Source: Musa acuminata AAA Group
Lineage: Eukaryota; Streptophyta; Magnoliopsida; Zingiberales; Musaceae
Direction of reading: 5' to 3'
Assembly: GCF_036884655.1 (NCBI RefSeq)
Contig: NC_088356.1
Span: 11,103,001-11,167,000, forward strand
DNA length: 64,000 nt
The notes under the pieces were generated by a model. It was not told the DNA's origin. It did not search any database and saw only the letters and a program-made list of their open reading frames with translations. The position numbers and the translations under genes were made by a program. This document shows positions 12,219 through 22,309 of this stretch, piece after piece (within the stretch, counting starts at the first letter, position 1; the number at the start of each line of letters is the position of its first letter).

Positions 12219-13708
12219 ATGAGGGTCATGTCGCAGAAGCTCTCCCCGAGGGAGAACCATCGGTCGGTCACCCCTTTATCGGACTCGGAGATCAGCCCCT
12301 CCCCGTCCTCAGAGATAGGGGAATCCCCGCCTCGATGCCAGATCGCTACTGGTGCTTGTTTAACAATCCGGAGTTTTCTCCCCCTGGACACACCACAGGA
12401 CCCTCAGTCATTTCGCCCGAGGCATTCCTTGGCCTGGCCAAGCAAGTACAAGCCTTTGCAGGAATGATGCAGATGATCGTCCCGCTCATGCCATAGATTG
12501 TGCAACTCGCAACTCCCCCAACCGACCCGACGCAGTAAAGGCCGAGTAGGGAGCAACTCGGGACAGGAGAAGCCCGAGAGCAGACAATGAACCCGAGAGG
12601 CCTACCCGAGCAGAGCATACCCGCACCCTGCCGGATCGCTTTGCCCCACTCCGAGCCTGATACCATATCGTCCGACTCGGCAGATGACTCATTCAGGATC
12701 CAGCTGTCCATGGTCAACTGACGCCTCGATGAGTTCCAGCCCGAATTCCAGAAGTCGCAGGGCAAGACGGGCGAAGGCAACTTGGGTGGATCCCCCTTTA
12801 CTTAGGAAATACAGGACAAGCCTGTACCACTCAACTTCAGGCTACCGTCATTGGAAACGTACGACGGCGACTCCGACCCCGTAGAGCATGTCGTCGCGTT
12901 TCAGGCTCAGATGGCCCTCTACAGCACCTATGATGCCCTGATGTGTCGGGCGTTCCCGACCACCTTCAGAGGACCGGCACAAACATGGTTCAATTGGCTG
13001 CGCCCATTTTCAGTCTCATCCTTTGATCAGCTCGCAAGGGAGTTCGAGCAAAACTTCCTAGCCAGCGTGCGACCCAAGCCTTCCATTGCCACCCTACTCG
13101 CATTATCCCAACACGAGAGCGAATCGCTCTCCCAATTCGTGGCACGCTTTGCCGTTGAAATCTAGGGATTCCTAAACGCTTACCCTTCTTTAATCATGCA
13201 AGCGTTCCTGATGGGCTTGAGGCCCTCGAGGTTCTTTTGGTCTCTAATTGAGAAGCCGCCCGTGACCATCCCCGAGTTGCTCTAGTGCGCCAACCAGTAC
13301 ATCATCGCTGAAGCCCTGATGGTAGGGAGGCACGAGGACAATAAGAAGCTGAGTGTGGAGCAGGCCCGAGGAGCGGCTTCAGTGCCCCAATCGCAATCTC
13401 ACAGGAGGCCCGATCGGTCGGACCTGTTACTCCTGAGGCCTCTGCCTTTGCCTCTAAATATGTCTCGTACCGAGATCTTTCTCCAGATCATGGAGAAAGG
13501 CCTCTTACGCCAACCCAATCCCTTGAAGGTCACTCATAAGGATCGGTCTAAATATTGCAGGTTCTATCGAGAATACGGCCATGACACGGAAGACTGTCGT
13601 GACCTCCAAAATCAAATCGAGGAGCTAATCCGAAGAGGTCATCTCAGGCGCTACCTCAAGGAACCACGAGAAGTAACTCTACACCCTAGGGGACCTGTCG
13701 AGAGGTAG
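12219..13708 (+). pseudogene. gypsy gag, broken
   Basis: Gag is spread over several frames with stops. The capsid-like core is clearest at 12851-13165, with [30 protein letters not shown] and [17 protein letters not shown]. Near 13556-13600 there is a CRFYREYGHDTEDCRDL stretch, the zinc-knuckle-like C-x-x-H-x-x-G-H-x-T-x-x-C of Tat-type gag. Amber codons, for example at 13162 and 13284, interrupt it. The product would form the virus-like particle in an intact element; here it cannot be made as one protein. Confidence 0.85.
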
Positions 13709-13889
13709 ATCGACGTCATTATCAGAGGACTGGTAGTCGACGACAGCAGCTCGACGGCGAGGAAGGCCTACGCCCGACGCACGGTGGAAAAATGCCCCTG
13801 ACCCGAGCTCGAGCCCGAAATCAATTTCAGAGCTGAGGAGGTCGAACGCTCCCATCATGACGATGCTTTGGTGATCTCGGATCGCCAAC

Positions 13890-14237
13890 GCTCGGGTTAA
13901 AAGAGTAATTATTGGCACTGAGAGCTCTACCGACGTGCTATACCTCGATACCTTCAAGAAGCTTGGCTTAACCAAGGAGGACCTCACTCTCATGAACTCG
14001 ACTTTCACTGGATTCACCAGAGATTTCATCTCCTCGCTCAAGACCACCACACTCCCCATCACCATCGAGGAAGAGTCGAGAGCCAAGACGATAATGACTA
14101 CCTTCATGGTAGTCGATCTACCCTCGATCTATAACGTCATCCTCGGTCGCCCGACTCTCAACAAACTGAAAGCGGTAGTTTCCACCTACCACCGAGCCAT
14201 CAAATTTTCAACTTCGGCGGGGGTCGGGGAATCCTGA
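13890..14237 (+). pseudogene. gypsy aspartic protease region, broken
   Basis: Reads IIGTESSTDVLYLDTFKKLG, then FMVVDLPSIYNVILGRPTLN. The second block is the typical C-terminal signature of plant Tat protease (Y-N-x-I-L-G-R-P). The expected D-S/T-G active site has become GTESS, so the catalytic Asp appears to be lost. Confidence 0.75.
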
Positions 14238-14333
14238 AGCGACCCGAGAGAATCGACGCGGTGCTACCTTACAACAATTACGCTCCCGGAGAAGTCACGC
14301 CCCTATCATGTCCCGGATCCCCGTGAAGGAGCC

Positions 14334-15240
14334 GTGACACCGATGCATCTGGAGCCCCCCGAGCAACTCACCGAGGTACCCTTGAAAAGGAACTGGCCCG
14401 ATTTGACCATAAAAATCAGGACGACACTCCCCGAAGCAAATCAGCTCCAGCTCATCGACTTCCTGAGGGAAAATGCCGATGTGTTTGCATGGTCCTCCAA
14501 GGAGATGCCCGGGATCGACATAGGGGTGACCCATCACCACCTCAACATTGACCCCGAGGCTAGGCCAGTGAAGTAAAAGCCAAGGAAGTTCGCTCCCGAC
14601 TGGCAAAAGGCGATCAGCGACGAGGTTGACCACCTTAAAGAGGCAGGATTTATAACCAAGGTGAAATACCCTCAGTGGTTGTCGAATGTAGTCTTCATAA
14701 AGAAACCCAATGGAAGCTGGAGGATGTGTGTTGACTACATCGATATCAACTGGGCATGCCCCAAAGACTGCTATCCACTCCCGAGAATAGACCAGTTGGT
14801 CGATGCCACCGTAGGTTATGAACTCCTTACGTTTATGGATGCATTCTCGGACTACAACCAGATTCGGAGGGCACCACAAGACTAAGAGAACACTGTCTTC
14901 ATCACCGATAGAGGAGTGTACTATTACAAAGTAATGCCTTCAGCCCTGAAAAATGTTGGAGCGACTTACCAAAGAATGGTCGATAAGCTGTTCAAGCAAC
15001 AGCTCGAGAGGAACATGGAAGTGTATGTAAATGACATGATCATGAAAAGCAAGGCTGCAAGCACACATCTGGCCGACCTGGCGGAGACATTCCAAACGCT
15101 CGGGTGGTTCAACATTCGCCTGAATCCCTCGAAGTGCGTCTTCGGGTTAGCTCGAGAAAATTCCTCGATTTCGTCATCCACCAGAGGGGAATAGATGCCA
15201 ACCCCAAAGGATGTGCAGCGCCTCACCGGGAAGCTGGCGG
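14334..15240 (+). pseudogene. gypsy reverse transcriptase, broken
   Basis: RT motifs are visible in order: FAWSSKEMPGID, GFITKVKYPQWLSNVVFIKK, WRMCVDYIDIN, CPKDCYPLPRID, FMDAFSDYNQI, GATYQRMVDKLF and YVNDMIMKS. In-frame stops occur at about 14574 and 14883, and a frameshift near 15170. The catalytic YVDD is YVND here, so the copy would be inactive even with the frame open. Confidence 0.9.
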
Positions 15241-15770
15241 CACTCAACAGGTTCGTGTCGCGATTAGGCGACAAGTGCCTCCCCTTCTTCCGGGCTCTAT
15301 GGTAGGCCAACAGCTTTGCGTGGACCACGAAATGTGAGGAAGCCTTCGAAAAGCTAAAGGTGTGCCTCGCTCGCTTTCCCCGACTTGCCTCACCCGAGCC
15401 AGGCGAGACCCTTGGTCTTTACCTTGCAGCCTCGGCATAAGCAGTTAGCTCGGTGCTAACTCGAGAAACGCCACCGACACAACCACCTGTATATTATATC
15501 AGCCACGTTCTCGTCGAGCTCGAGGTACGGTACTCCCCGATTGAGAAGCTGACCCTCGCATTGATGAAGATGGCCCGAAAGCTGCGACCGTACTTTTAGG
15601 CCCACACGATCAAAGTGATGACCGACCAACCGTTGCGGCAAATCCTCTCCAAGTTTGATGCATCGGGTCGGATGCTGCGATGGTCAGTCGAGCTCGGCGA
15701 ATTTAACATTCAATACTCCCCCTAGAATAACCATCAAAGCCTAGGTATTGACTGACTTCATCTTCAAGCT
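15241..15770 (+). pseudogene. gypsy RNase H (first copy), broken
   Basis: Contains CEEAFEKLKVCLA, GLYLAAS, PVYYISHVLVELEVRYSPIE, KLRPYF, VMTDQPLRQILSKFDASGR and WSVELGEFNIQYSP, the usual RNase H fold of Ty3/gypsy pol directly after RT. Stop codons replace expected Gln/Trp positions. Confidence 0.8.
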
Positions 15771-15779
15771 AACTCCTGA

Positions 15780-16210
15780 AGATCATGCTATTGGACAGGA
15801 GCACAACGAGAGCACGTGGACCATGCATGTGGATGGCTTGGCCACTGCCGAAGCGGCTGGGGTCAGACTTATCCTCAAAAACCCGTCCGGAGAAACCTAC
15901 AAGAGATCGCTCAGTTACAATTCTGGGCCACCAACAATGAGGTCGAGTACGAGGCGTTACTCCACGGCCTTGCCTTGCCCTGGAGATGCATGTGGGCAAC
16001 CTCAAGGTTTTCAGTGACTCCCAACTGGTGACAGGACATGTCAACGGGAGCTACAAAGCCCGGGACCCGACAATGACGTTATACCTGATAGAAGCAAAAT
16101 GGCTCACCCGTCATTTCAACTGCCTCTCGGTCACAAGAGTGCCTCGGGCGCAGAATGTGCAAGCCGATGCTTTGGCCAGGTCGTCCTCTGCTCGCAACCT
16201 AGAGGCAATC
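15780..16210 (+). pseudogene. gypsy archaeal-type second RNase H, broken
   Basis: Contains WTMHVDGLATAEAAGVRLIL, NNEVEYEALLHGL, MHVGNLKVFSDSQLVTGHVN and VPRAQNVQADALAR. Conserved D, E and D positions are visible (HVDG, EYEAL, SDSQL, NVQADALA). This second, archaeal-type RNase H is the hallmark of the Tat lineage. A frameshift lies near 15970. Confidence 0.85.
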
Positions 16211-16269
16211 CCAACAACTAAATCCATAGTGGCGCCGACAATACCAACCAGCAACATCGCCGAAACAGA

Positions 16270-17513
16270 GGTATCGCCGAACTGGATAGAAGAAATCCTC
16301 CGCTTCAAGAAGGACAAGATGCAGCATGATGACCTAACGGTCGCGCGATGACCCGACGATCGCGCGATGACTGAGGTGAGCCCAAGCCTGGTATTGTGAG
16401 GTCGGTGGAAAGCTGTACCAGAGAGCCTTCTCCCAACACCTCCTGCGCTGTCTTGCACCACCCGAGGTTGAAATGGTCCTCGCCGAACTCCACGAGGGGA
16501 TCTACGGGGAGCACATCAGGGGCTGAACCTTGGCTTCAAGATCCTCAGACAGGGATACTACTGGCCAACCATGTGCCAAGACGCCCTGTCATACGTACAG
16601 TAGTGCCAACAGTGTTAAAGGCACGCCCGACTACAACACCAGACAGCGGTGCCTCTTACCCCGATGGATGCGGCCTGGCCCTTTGCCCAATGGGGACTCG
16701 ACCTCCTCGGGCTTTTTCCTCCAGCTTCAAGACAATGGTGCTTCCTTATAATCAGGGTCGACTACTTCACGAAGTGGGTTGAAGCCGAACCCCTAGCATC
16801 CATCACCGAGAAACAAGTTTAAGGCTTCACATAGACGAACATTATTACCCGGTTCGGAATCCCGAGGGCTATCATCACCGACAAAGGAGCTAAATTCAAC
16901 AATGCTAAATTCAATGCCTATTGCTAGTCATATGGGATGCAATTGAAGTTCAGCTTGGTCACACACTCCCAAACCAACGGCCAGGCCAAAGTAATGAATC
17001 GGGTGATCATGGAAAGCCTCAAGAAGAGAGTCTCGGGCGTTCGCGGGGCTTGGGTGGCTGAGCTCCCTAGTGTCCTGTGGGCAATGTGAACAACCCTCAA
17101 GACCGCTTCGGGGGAGTCTTCGTTCAGCCTGGCGTTCGGGACCGAAGCGGTCATTCCGCCCGAAATGGTGTTCCTGACCTTGCGCACCATCGCCTACGAG
17201 CAAGACAACTCTGAGGAGGGCCTACAAGCAAACCTAGATCTCCTTGAAGAAAGAAGAGCCAAGGCGCACCTGTGCACCTTGGCATACAAGAAGGCTATGG
17301 CTTGAATCTACAACCGCAAAGTTCGCCCACGACCAATCAAGGTCAGAGACCTCGTCCTTCGAAAGGCTGAGGTGAGCGACCTTACTCGAGCAAGGGGAAA
17401 GCTCATGCCAAACTGGGAAGGCCCCTACCGGGTCTACGACATGGTCCGAGAAGGGACCTACCATCTCAAGACTATGGAAGGCCCCTATCGGGTCTACGAT
17501 GTGGCCCGAGGCC
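16270..17513 (+). pseudogene. gypsy integrase and C-terminal region, broken
   Basis: Integrase core pieces include VDYFTKWVEAEPLASITEKQ, FGIPRAIITDKGAKFNNAKF, THSQTNGQAKVMNRVIMESL and AFGTEAVIPPEM. The C-terminal part ends in NWEGPYRVYDMVREGTYHLK. A 60-bp tandem duplication (17417-17476 and 17477-17513) repeats the EGPYRVYD block. Stops and frameshifts are frequent between 16500 and 16950. Confidence 0.85.
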
Positions 17514-17515
17514 CG

Positions 17516-19064
17516 CTATTCGACCGTGGCAATGGCCTCCGGGCCAGATCCGCTCTTCAACTCCAAGACCTCCAGGTGGAGAGCGGAGTTGACGTCCGAC
17601 AGATGCTCGATCACCCTCCCAACATCATAGATGCAGTCGATCAGCACCATGGTATAATGCTGGCCCTGCACGAAGATCGACATTAGAATCCACATGCAAA
17701 AAGAAGAATTAAACGTGGGAAGAGCGCCACTACTTACCCAGACAAATGACTTGGCCACACGATCCATCAGCACATTCGAGGAGGAGCAGTAGAGCTCCTT
17801 TGCCAACACCGGGTGAAGCGCTCCCTGGGTAAACTCCTGAGCAGTCGGCCCGTCAGCCCGGATCTGATTGTCGGCCTTGAGGTTTGCCCACCGTGAGGCG
17901 TAGGGAGTCCCCGGCTCCCTTGTGGGGAAGTCGGCCATGCACAAGGCCTGAAACTGGTCGCCCTCAACCCGAGAGCGGATGTAGCACAAGTCCTGCATCG
18001 ACTTCGGGTGCACCGATGGCCTCCTCGAGGGGTCACGACCGGGCGATCTGGTCGCCCCCTTTCGCTTTGCGCTCCCTAAACCCTCGCCTGGAGGAGTGGC
18101 TCCCGACGACCCCAGGGCAGCACTCGCATGAGCAATCGAGCCCGCGTACACCTTTCGGGTCCTGGTCTTCACCCTCTTCGGTGGGCAACTTGCCTCTGGA
18201 GACCCCGGCGTCCTCCTCAGCATGCCCTTCTACGAAGCATCGCCAGCACCAGAACCCTTGCCATCCCGAGATGGCAGCATAACGACCTTGGTATGAGACA
18301 TCGTCTTCATCGACTGGAGGTTCACCATCTCTGCAAACAAAAGACCGGTCGATCAGCAGCTCGGGGCAAGATGGACGATCTGAAACATAAGAATGGTCGT
18401 ACCCCTAGTGGCTGGGCTTAGTCCCGCCTCGACCAGCCACTCCTCGGTCATCTCCCTGATTACCCGAGAAGAGGACAAAATACCCCTTAAACGACTCACG
18501 CCCGTTGTTTCTCCATCAGAAAGAAACAATGGGACATTATTAATGGTTCAGGAAGTCCATCCAGTATTGAAACCCCTCCCCCGACTACAACTGATGAAGA
18601 AATAGTGACTTTTCCATCCTTTGTTGTTGGAAGGAGTGCCGCTGATCTTGAAACCACTACGAGTGGTCAGGTAATACCCACCTCGCCCCTTACACAGGTA
18701 ATCCCCGGTCCCTGATACTCCCCGAGGAAAGCCACCATATAGTGCCAAGAGTTCGGTGCCATCTGGGGCGACAATATCCTCCATTCACGAAGACACTCCT
18801 CAATAACGGGATGCAACGGGAACCGCGGTCCCGCCTTGAGGGCACCCACGGTCAGCCCAAATCCATCGAGAAATGGATCATATGGCCATTGACCGGGCTG
18901 AGGGGCATAAATATCGTAACACCTCGGGATACAATAACGATCCCAAATTGCCCTCAAAAGGTTCTCGATCACCACTGAGTCTACATCATACCATAACTTG
19001 AGGTTTTCAAGCATGGCAGAACCTCCTGCGCCCTCCAAGGGCGCGCCACCCGAAGACGAGCTAA
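17516..19064 (-). pseudogene. Antisense ORF of the Tat element (Transposase_28-like), broken
   Basis: Minus-strand coding remnants run opposite to pol. At 19064-18667 the frame reads LRAIWDRYCIPRCYDIYAP, AGPRFPLHPVIEECLREWRI and LSPQMAPNSWHYMVAFL, resembling the plant 'putative gypsy type transposon' family (PF04195). At 18784-18550 it continues with SGFKISGTPSNNKGWKSHYF in a shifted frame. At 18223-17516 a basic segment and a C-terminal helix follow. A GT-AG intron of 72 nt fits at 17737-17666 (TGG|GTAAGTAG ... GTGCAG|GGC) and keeps the frame. Role unknown; such antisense genes are known in Tat/Grande-type elements. Confidence 0.7.
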
Positions 19065-19370
19065 TGACTTCTACCCCCGGACCCCCAGAGGATGGCCCTC
19101 GCTCCCTGGCAACCCGATCTCAAGGTTAGAAGGAAGGAGCCAAGGCATGAAACGGAAGGCTGGGCAACGCAGCAGCAACTGCTCTGAGAGGAGCTTATAA
19201 AGGGGGAGGCACATCCACCGCGAGGCAACGTTTGGGCTCCCCGAGGGAAGAGACGATCGTAGCATTTAAAACCCATCATGACTCCTTGGATTCCCCCAGA
19301 TTCTCCAGTCTTGGAGATCCCGCCCAAAGCCACTCGTGGCAAGAGGCCTCCTGCCAGAAGCCGCTCGTGA

Positions 19371-19645
19371 TAGGTCCAATCTTTACCCGAGTCACGCAGC
19401 TCAACCCCCGACTTGCGACTCGCCAATCTCAAACCTGAGCCCAAGATCAGTCCCTCGGCCAACAGGTCTAGTTTTTGTTCGAGTCGCGTAGCTCGACCCC
19501 CGACTTGCGACTCACCAGTCTTATACCTGAGCCCGAGATTAGTCACTCGGCCAATAGGTCCAGTCTTTACCCGAGTCGCACAGCTCGGTCCCCTGACCAG
19601 CGACTCACCAGTATCATCCTGCCTGGGCCTAGCCACCCGGCTAAT
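19371..19645. repeat. Tandem repeat, about three units of 90-95 bp
   Basis: Units start near 19371, 19466 and 19556. Each carries AGGTCCAGTCTTTACCCGAG-like, CGACTTGCGACTC and CCTGAGCCC...GGCCAAT blocks. The array lies just upstream of the polypurine tract of the gypsy element, a place where Tat elements often carry tandem repeats. Confidence 0.75.
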
Positions 19646-19806
19646 AGTTCCAACCCTTCCCAAAGCACAGGGCGCCACCCACCGAGCTGCCCCACGATAA
19701 GCCAGCCCGACTTCGCAAGCAATCAATACATCTACGACACTCCAACCCAAGCGCACCCCTCGCCATCTCGCAAGGACCCCACGACACGCCTCAGTGGAGG
19801 GGGGAG

Positions 19807-20387
19807 TAATAAGGTATATTTTGGGTCCGGGCCATGCCACAATCAACGCCATACCATGCCACCTCCAGGTCAGCAAGAGGAGCACTCCCAGTCGAGCTAG
19901 AATTCATACCAAGGCGTTCCTCGGTACGTCCCGTACCGGAAAGCTTGGGACGGTGCCGTATGGCGTCGTTCCGCGCGTCCCGGGACGGCGACAGCACAAA
20001 GGTACCATCTCACCCCTCGAGGATCGGTAGCCACGCCAAACCCGCGTATGGTCGACCCTCGTGAAGTAGTATACAAACCCTTGCCAACATCCGGCCCAAG
20101 GGGAGAAAAAAAACAAACCAACCAAGCACTGACTTACTCGTTGATGGGCCAAAGTCGGCAACCACCCGACAAGGGCATTCTGTGAAGGAGAGCGGCCACC
20201 CCTCGAGCCACGACCATCCCGACGGAGAGCCGCCAACCAGCATCCCGACTGAGAGACGCTAATCAACATTTCGATGCCAGCACCCCGTCCTAAGGGCGTG
20301 ACCGACCTCGGCCAACTTAGCCGATCGAAGACTTCCGACATCGACCCGTGGACCAGACCGTGCTGACTCATCAGTCACAACACATCA
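19807..20387 (+). repeat. 3' LTR of the Tat gypsy element
   Basis: 581 bp. It starts TAATAAGGTATATT (mutated TG), ends CACATCA, is preceded by a purine tract and followed by AGTTC. Many substitutions relative to the 5' LTR indicate age. Confidence 0.9.
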
Positions 20388-20463
20388 AGTTCTTCTTGCG
20401 ATGACGAGAATTTATCTTGGTGGGAAAATTTTTATTTGTACATTGTTTTAATCTATTACTGTA

Positions 20464-20497
<34 letters not shown>

Positions 20498-22258
20498 CCG
20501 AGAAGACCTATCTAATGATAAAGATAGCATCTGTTCACAACGGACTAAAAAAAGTCTAGAAAGAGGTTCGAATGTTTAGTTTATTCAAAATTTATAAGTA
20601 TCCCAAGAATTCCCTTTTATTACATTGATGGTGTAGTTGTTGTCGGTTGTTAATACTTATATTTAAGTATAATGATAAAATATTCATTTTTAGATAATAT
20701 TTTTGTTTTAATTTAATGATAGAGTATTCTCTTTATATATCATATTGATGTGATATATCTGATTGACGTGTCACCATTATTTAAGATAATTGGGCTTCAT
20801 GTTTCCAATCATGATTGATCTAAAATAATTATTATAATATTTGTATTATATGACTATTTGATATTTGAAAAGCATCTTCCTAATATATGTGATGCAATGT
20901 CTAGAAAAAATAAATATCTGAAGTGCTTAACATATTCTGTAAAATATCAAATATTCAAAAAAATTTAATATGACTCAAGATATGTCTGTACGTTTGATAC
21001 ATTTATTTAGGATATAAAGAAATCATCCAAATTATCAAACACAACTAAGACATTCGTCTTATCGGTGATAGATCTATTCAGGATAAAAAAAAACATGTAA
21101 AAGTCTTCTCTTCCGCATAATGTATCTATCCAAAACATAAACAATTATAATGTTCGATACATCATAACTAGATAAAACATATCATTGTATACAATGTATT
21201 CGTTTAGAATATAAGCATCAAAACTCTTTATATATCATAATAAATTATTGTTTTTTACATAGAAAGCATTCATCTATTACATAAGCATGCATTTTAATTA
21301 GATAAAAGCATCAAAGCATCATATGCATCGTAAATATGCAAACCCTACATATTATGTGTCCATCTTAATAAAAAATATCTAAAAGACCCTATGAGTTATA
21401 ATAAAAAAATCTAAAATCATGTCCCTACATATATTTATCTAGTAAGAAGGCACCTCAAGTACTTTTAATCATTTTTGAAGTAGAAAAACACTATAGATAC
21501 TTGAGATAGATATTATGTTCTATTAATATCAACAAGCTCTAATCTTGACCCACGATAAAGTATATGATATGATCATTATTATTATTTTAATAGATAATTA
21601 GATATTGGATATGTTAGTGCACCTACGGAGTGTATCACCGTACCATAATATCTAAATGATGAACACATACATAATTTTTTACAAGCATAATTAAAATATG
21701 ATACAATGAATTTCTTTATTTTTAAGAAAAATTATTCGTAGTCATATTCTTGGACTACATCTCTTAAAAGAACTTATTTCTCTTTTCTAGACCACTAAAA
21801 AAAGAGTCATCGTAGATTAATTTTGCCGTATCGACCAAAAATTACAATATCAAACAACAATGAATTGTTTTATTTGTATTCATGCAACTTTTTTTTTTCA
21901 TCGTTAGATCCTAAAAGCTTCGAATAATGAATTGTGAGATGAGTGGGGACTGGACGTAATCAACCCGCTTTTTCCACCCTCAGCGCGAGGAGTGAGGCAG
22001 ACGTATGATTAGGCTCAGGTCTTGCCTACGTGGACAGCGTGGAAAGATTTGGGGTCGTATATGGGAGTCTCCCTCCGTTCATCGTGTGTTGTGCGCCCTT
22101 CGCGCTGTATGATTCGTGCAAAATCGATCGGCTCTTTTGGTCCCACAAAAGATACTAGCCCGGATCACTGGACCTGGCGCGAATCTTGTGGCACGGATTG
22201 TCGTAGCCAAAGCAAAGGATCTTCGCACCCAAAGACGCAGCGGGGCATCGGAAAGAGG

Positions 22259-22289
<31 letters not shown>

Positions 22290-22309
22290 GAGACGGCGAA
22301 CGGGAGACG
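20388..22309. other. Intergenic region upstream of MPDU1
   Basis: AT-rich sequence with no coding frame. A (TA)n run lies at about 20465-20492. The last 350 bp become GC-rich, as expected for the MPDU1 promoter and 5' UTR; no clear TATA box was assigned. Confidence 0.5.
22256..22290. repeat. GA microsatellite in the MPDU1 5' leader
   Basis: A (GA)n tract ends about 20 bp before the ATG at 22310. GA/CT tracts are common in plant 5' leaders. Confidence 0.8.

Larger units (their letters stand above)
11603..20387 (+). mobile_element. Ty3/gypsy retrotransposon, Tat lineage, decayed
   Basis: The 8.8-kb element has two LTRs (11603-12193 and 19807-20387) and a perfect 5-bp target duplication AGTTC (11598-11602 and 20388-20392). 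The order is gag, protease, reverse transcriptase, RNase H, a second archaeal-type RNase H, integrase, then a long 3' region with an antisense ORF. Dual RNase H plus the antisense ORF are typical of the plant Tat/Retand group. A purine-rich tract (CAGTGGAGGGGGGAG) precedes the 3' LTR. A degenerate primer site follows the 5' LTR near 12208 (TTTTTGGCGCTATAATGAGG). Every domain has stops or frameshifts and the LTRs differ at many sites, so it is an old, inactive copy. Confidence 0.92.
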
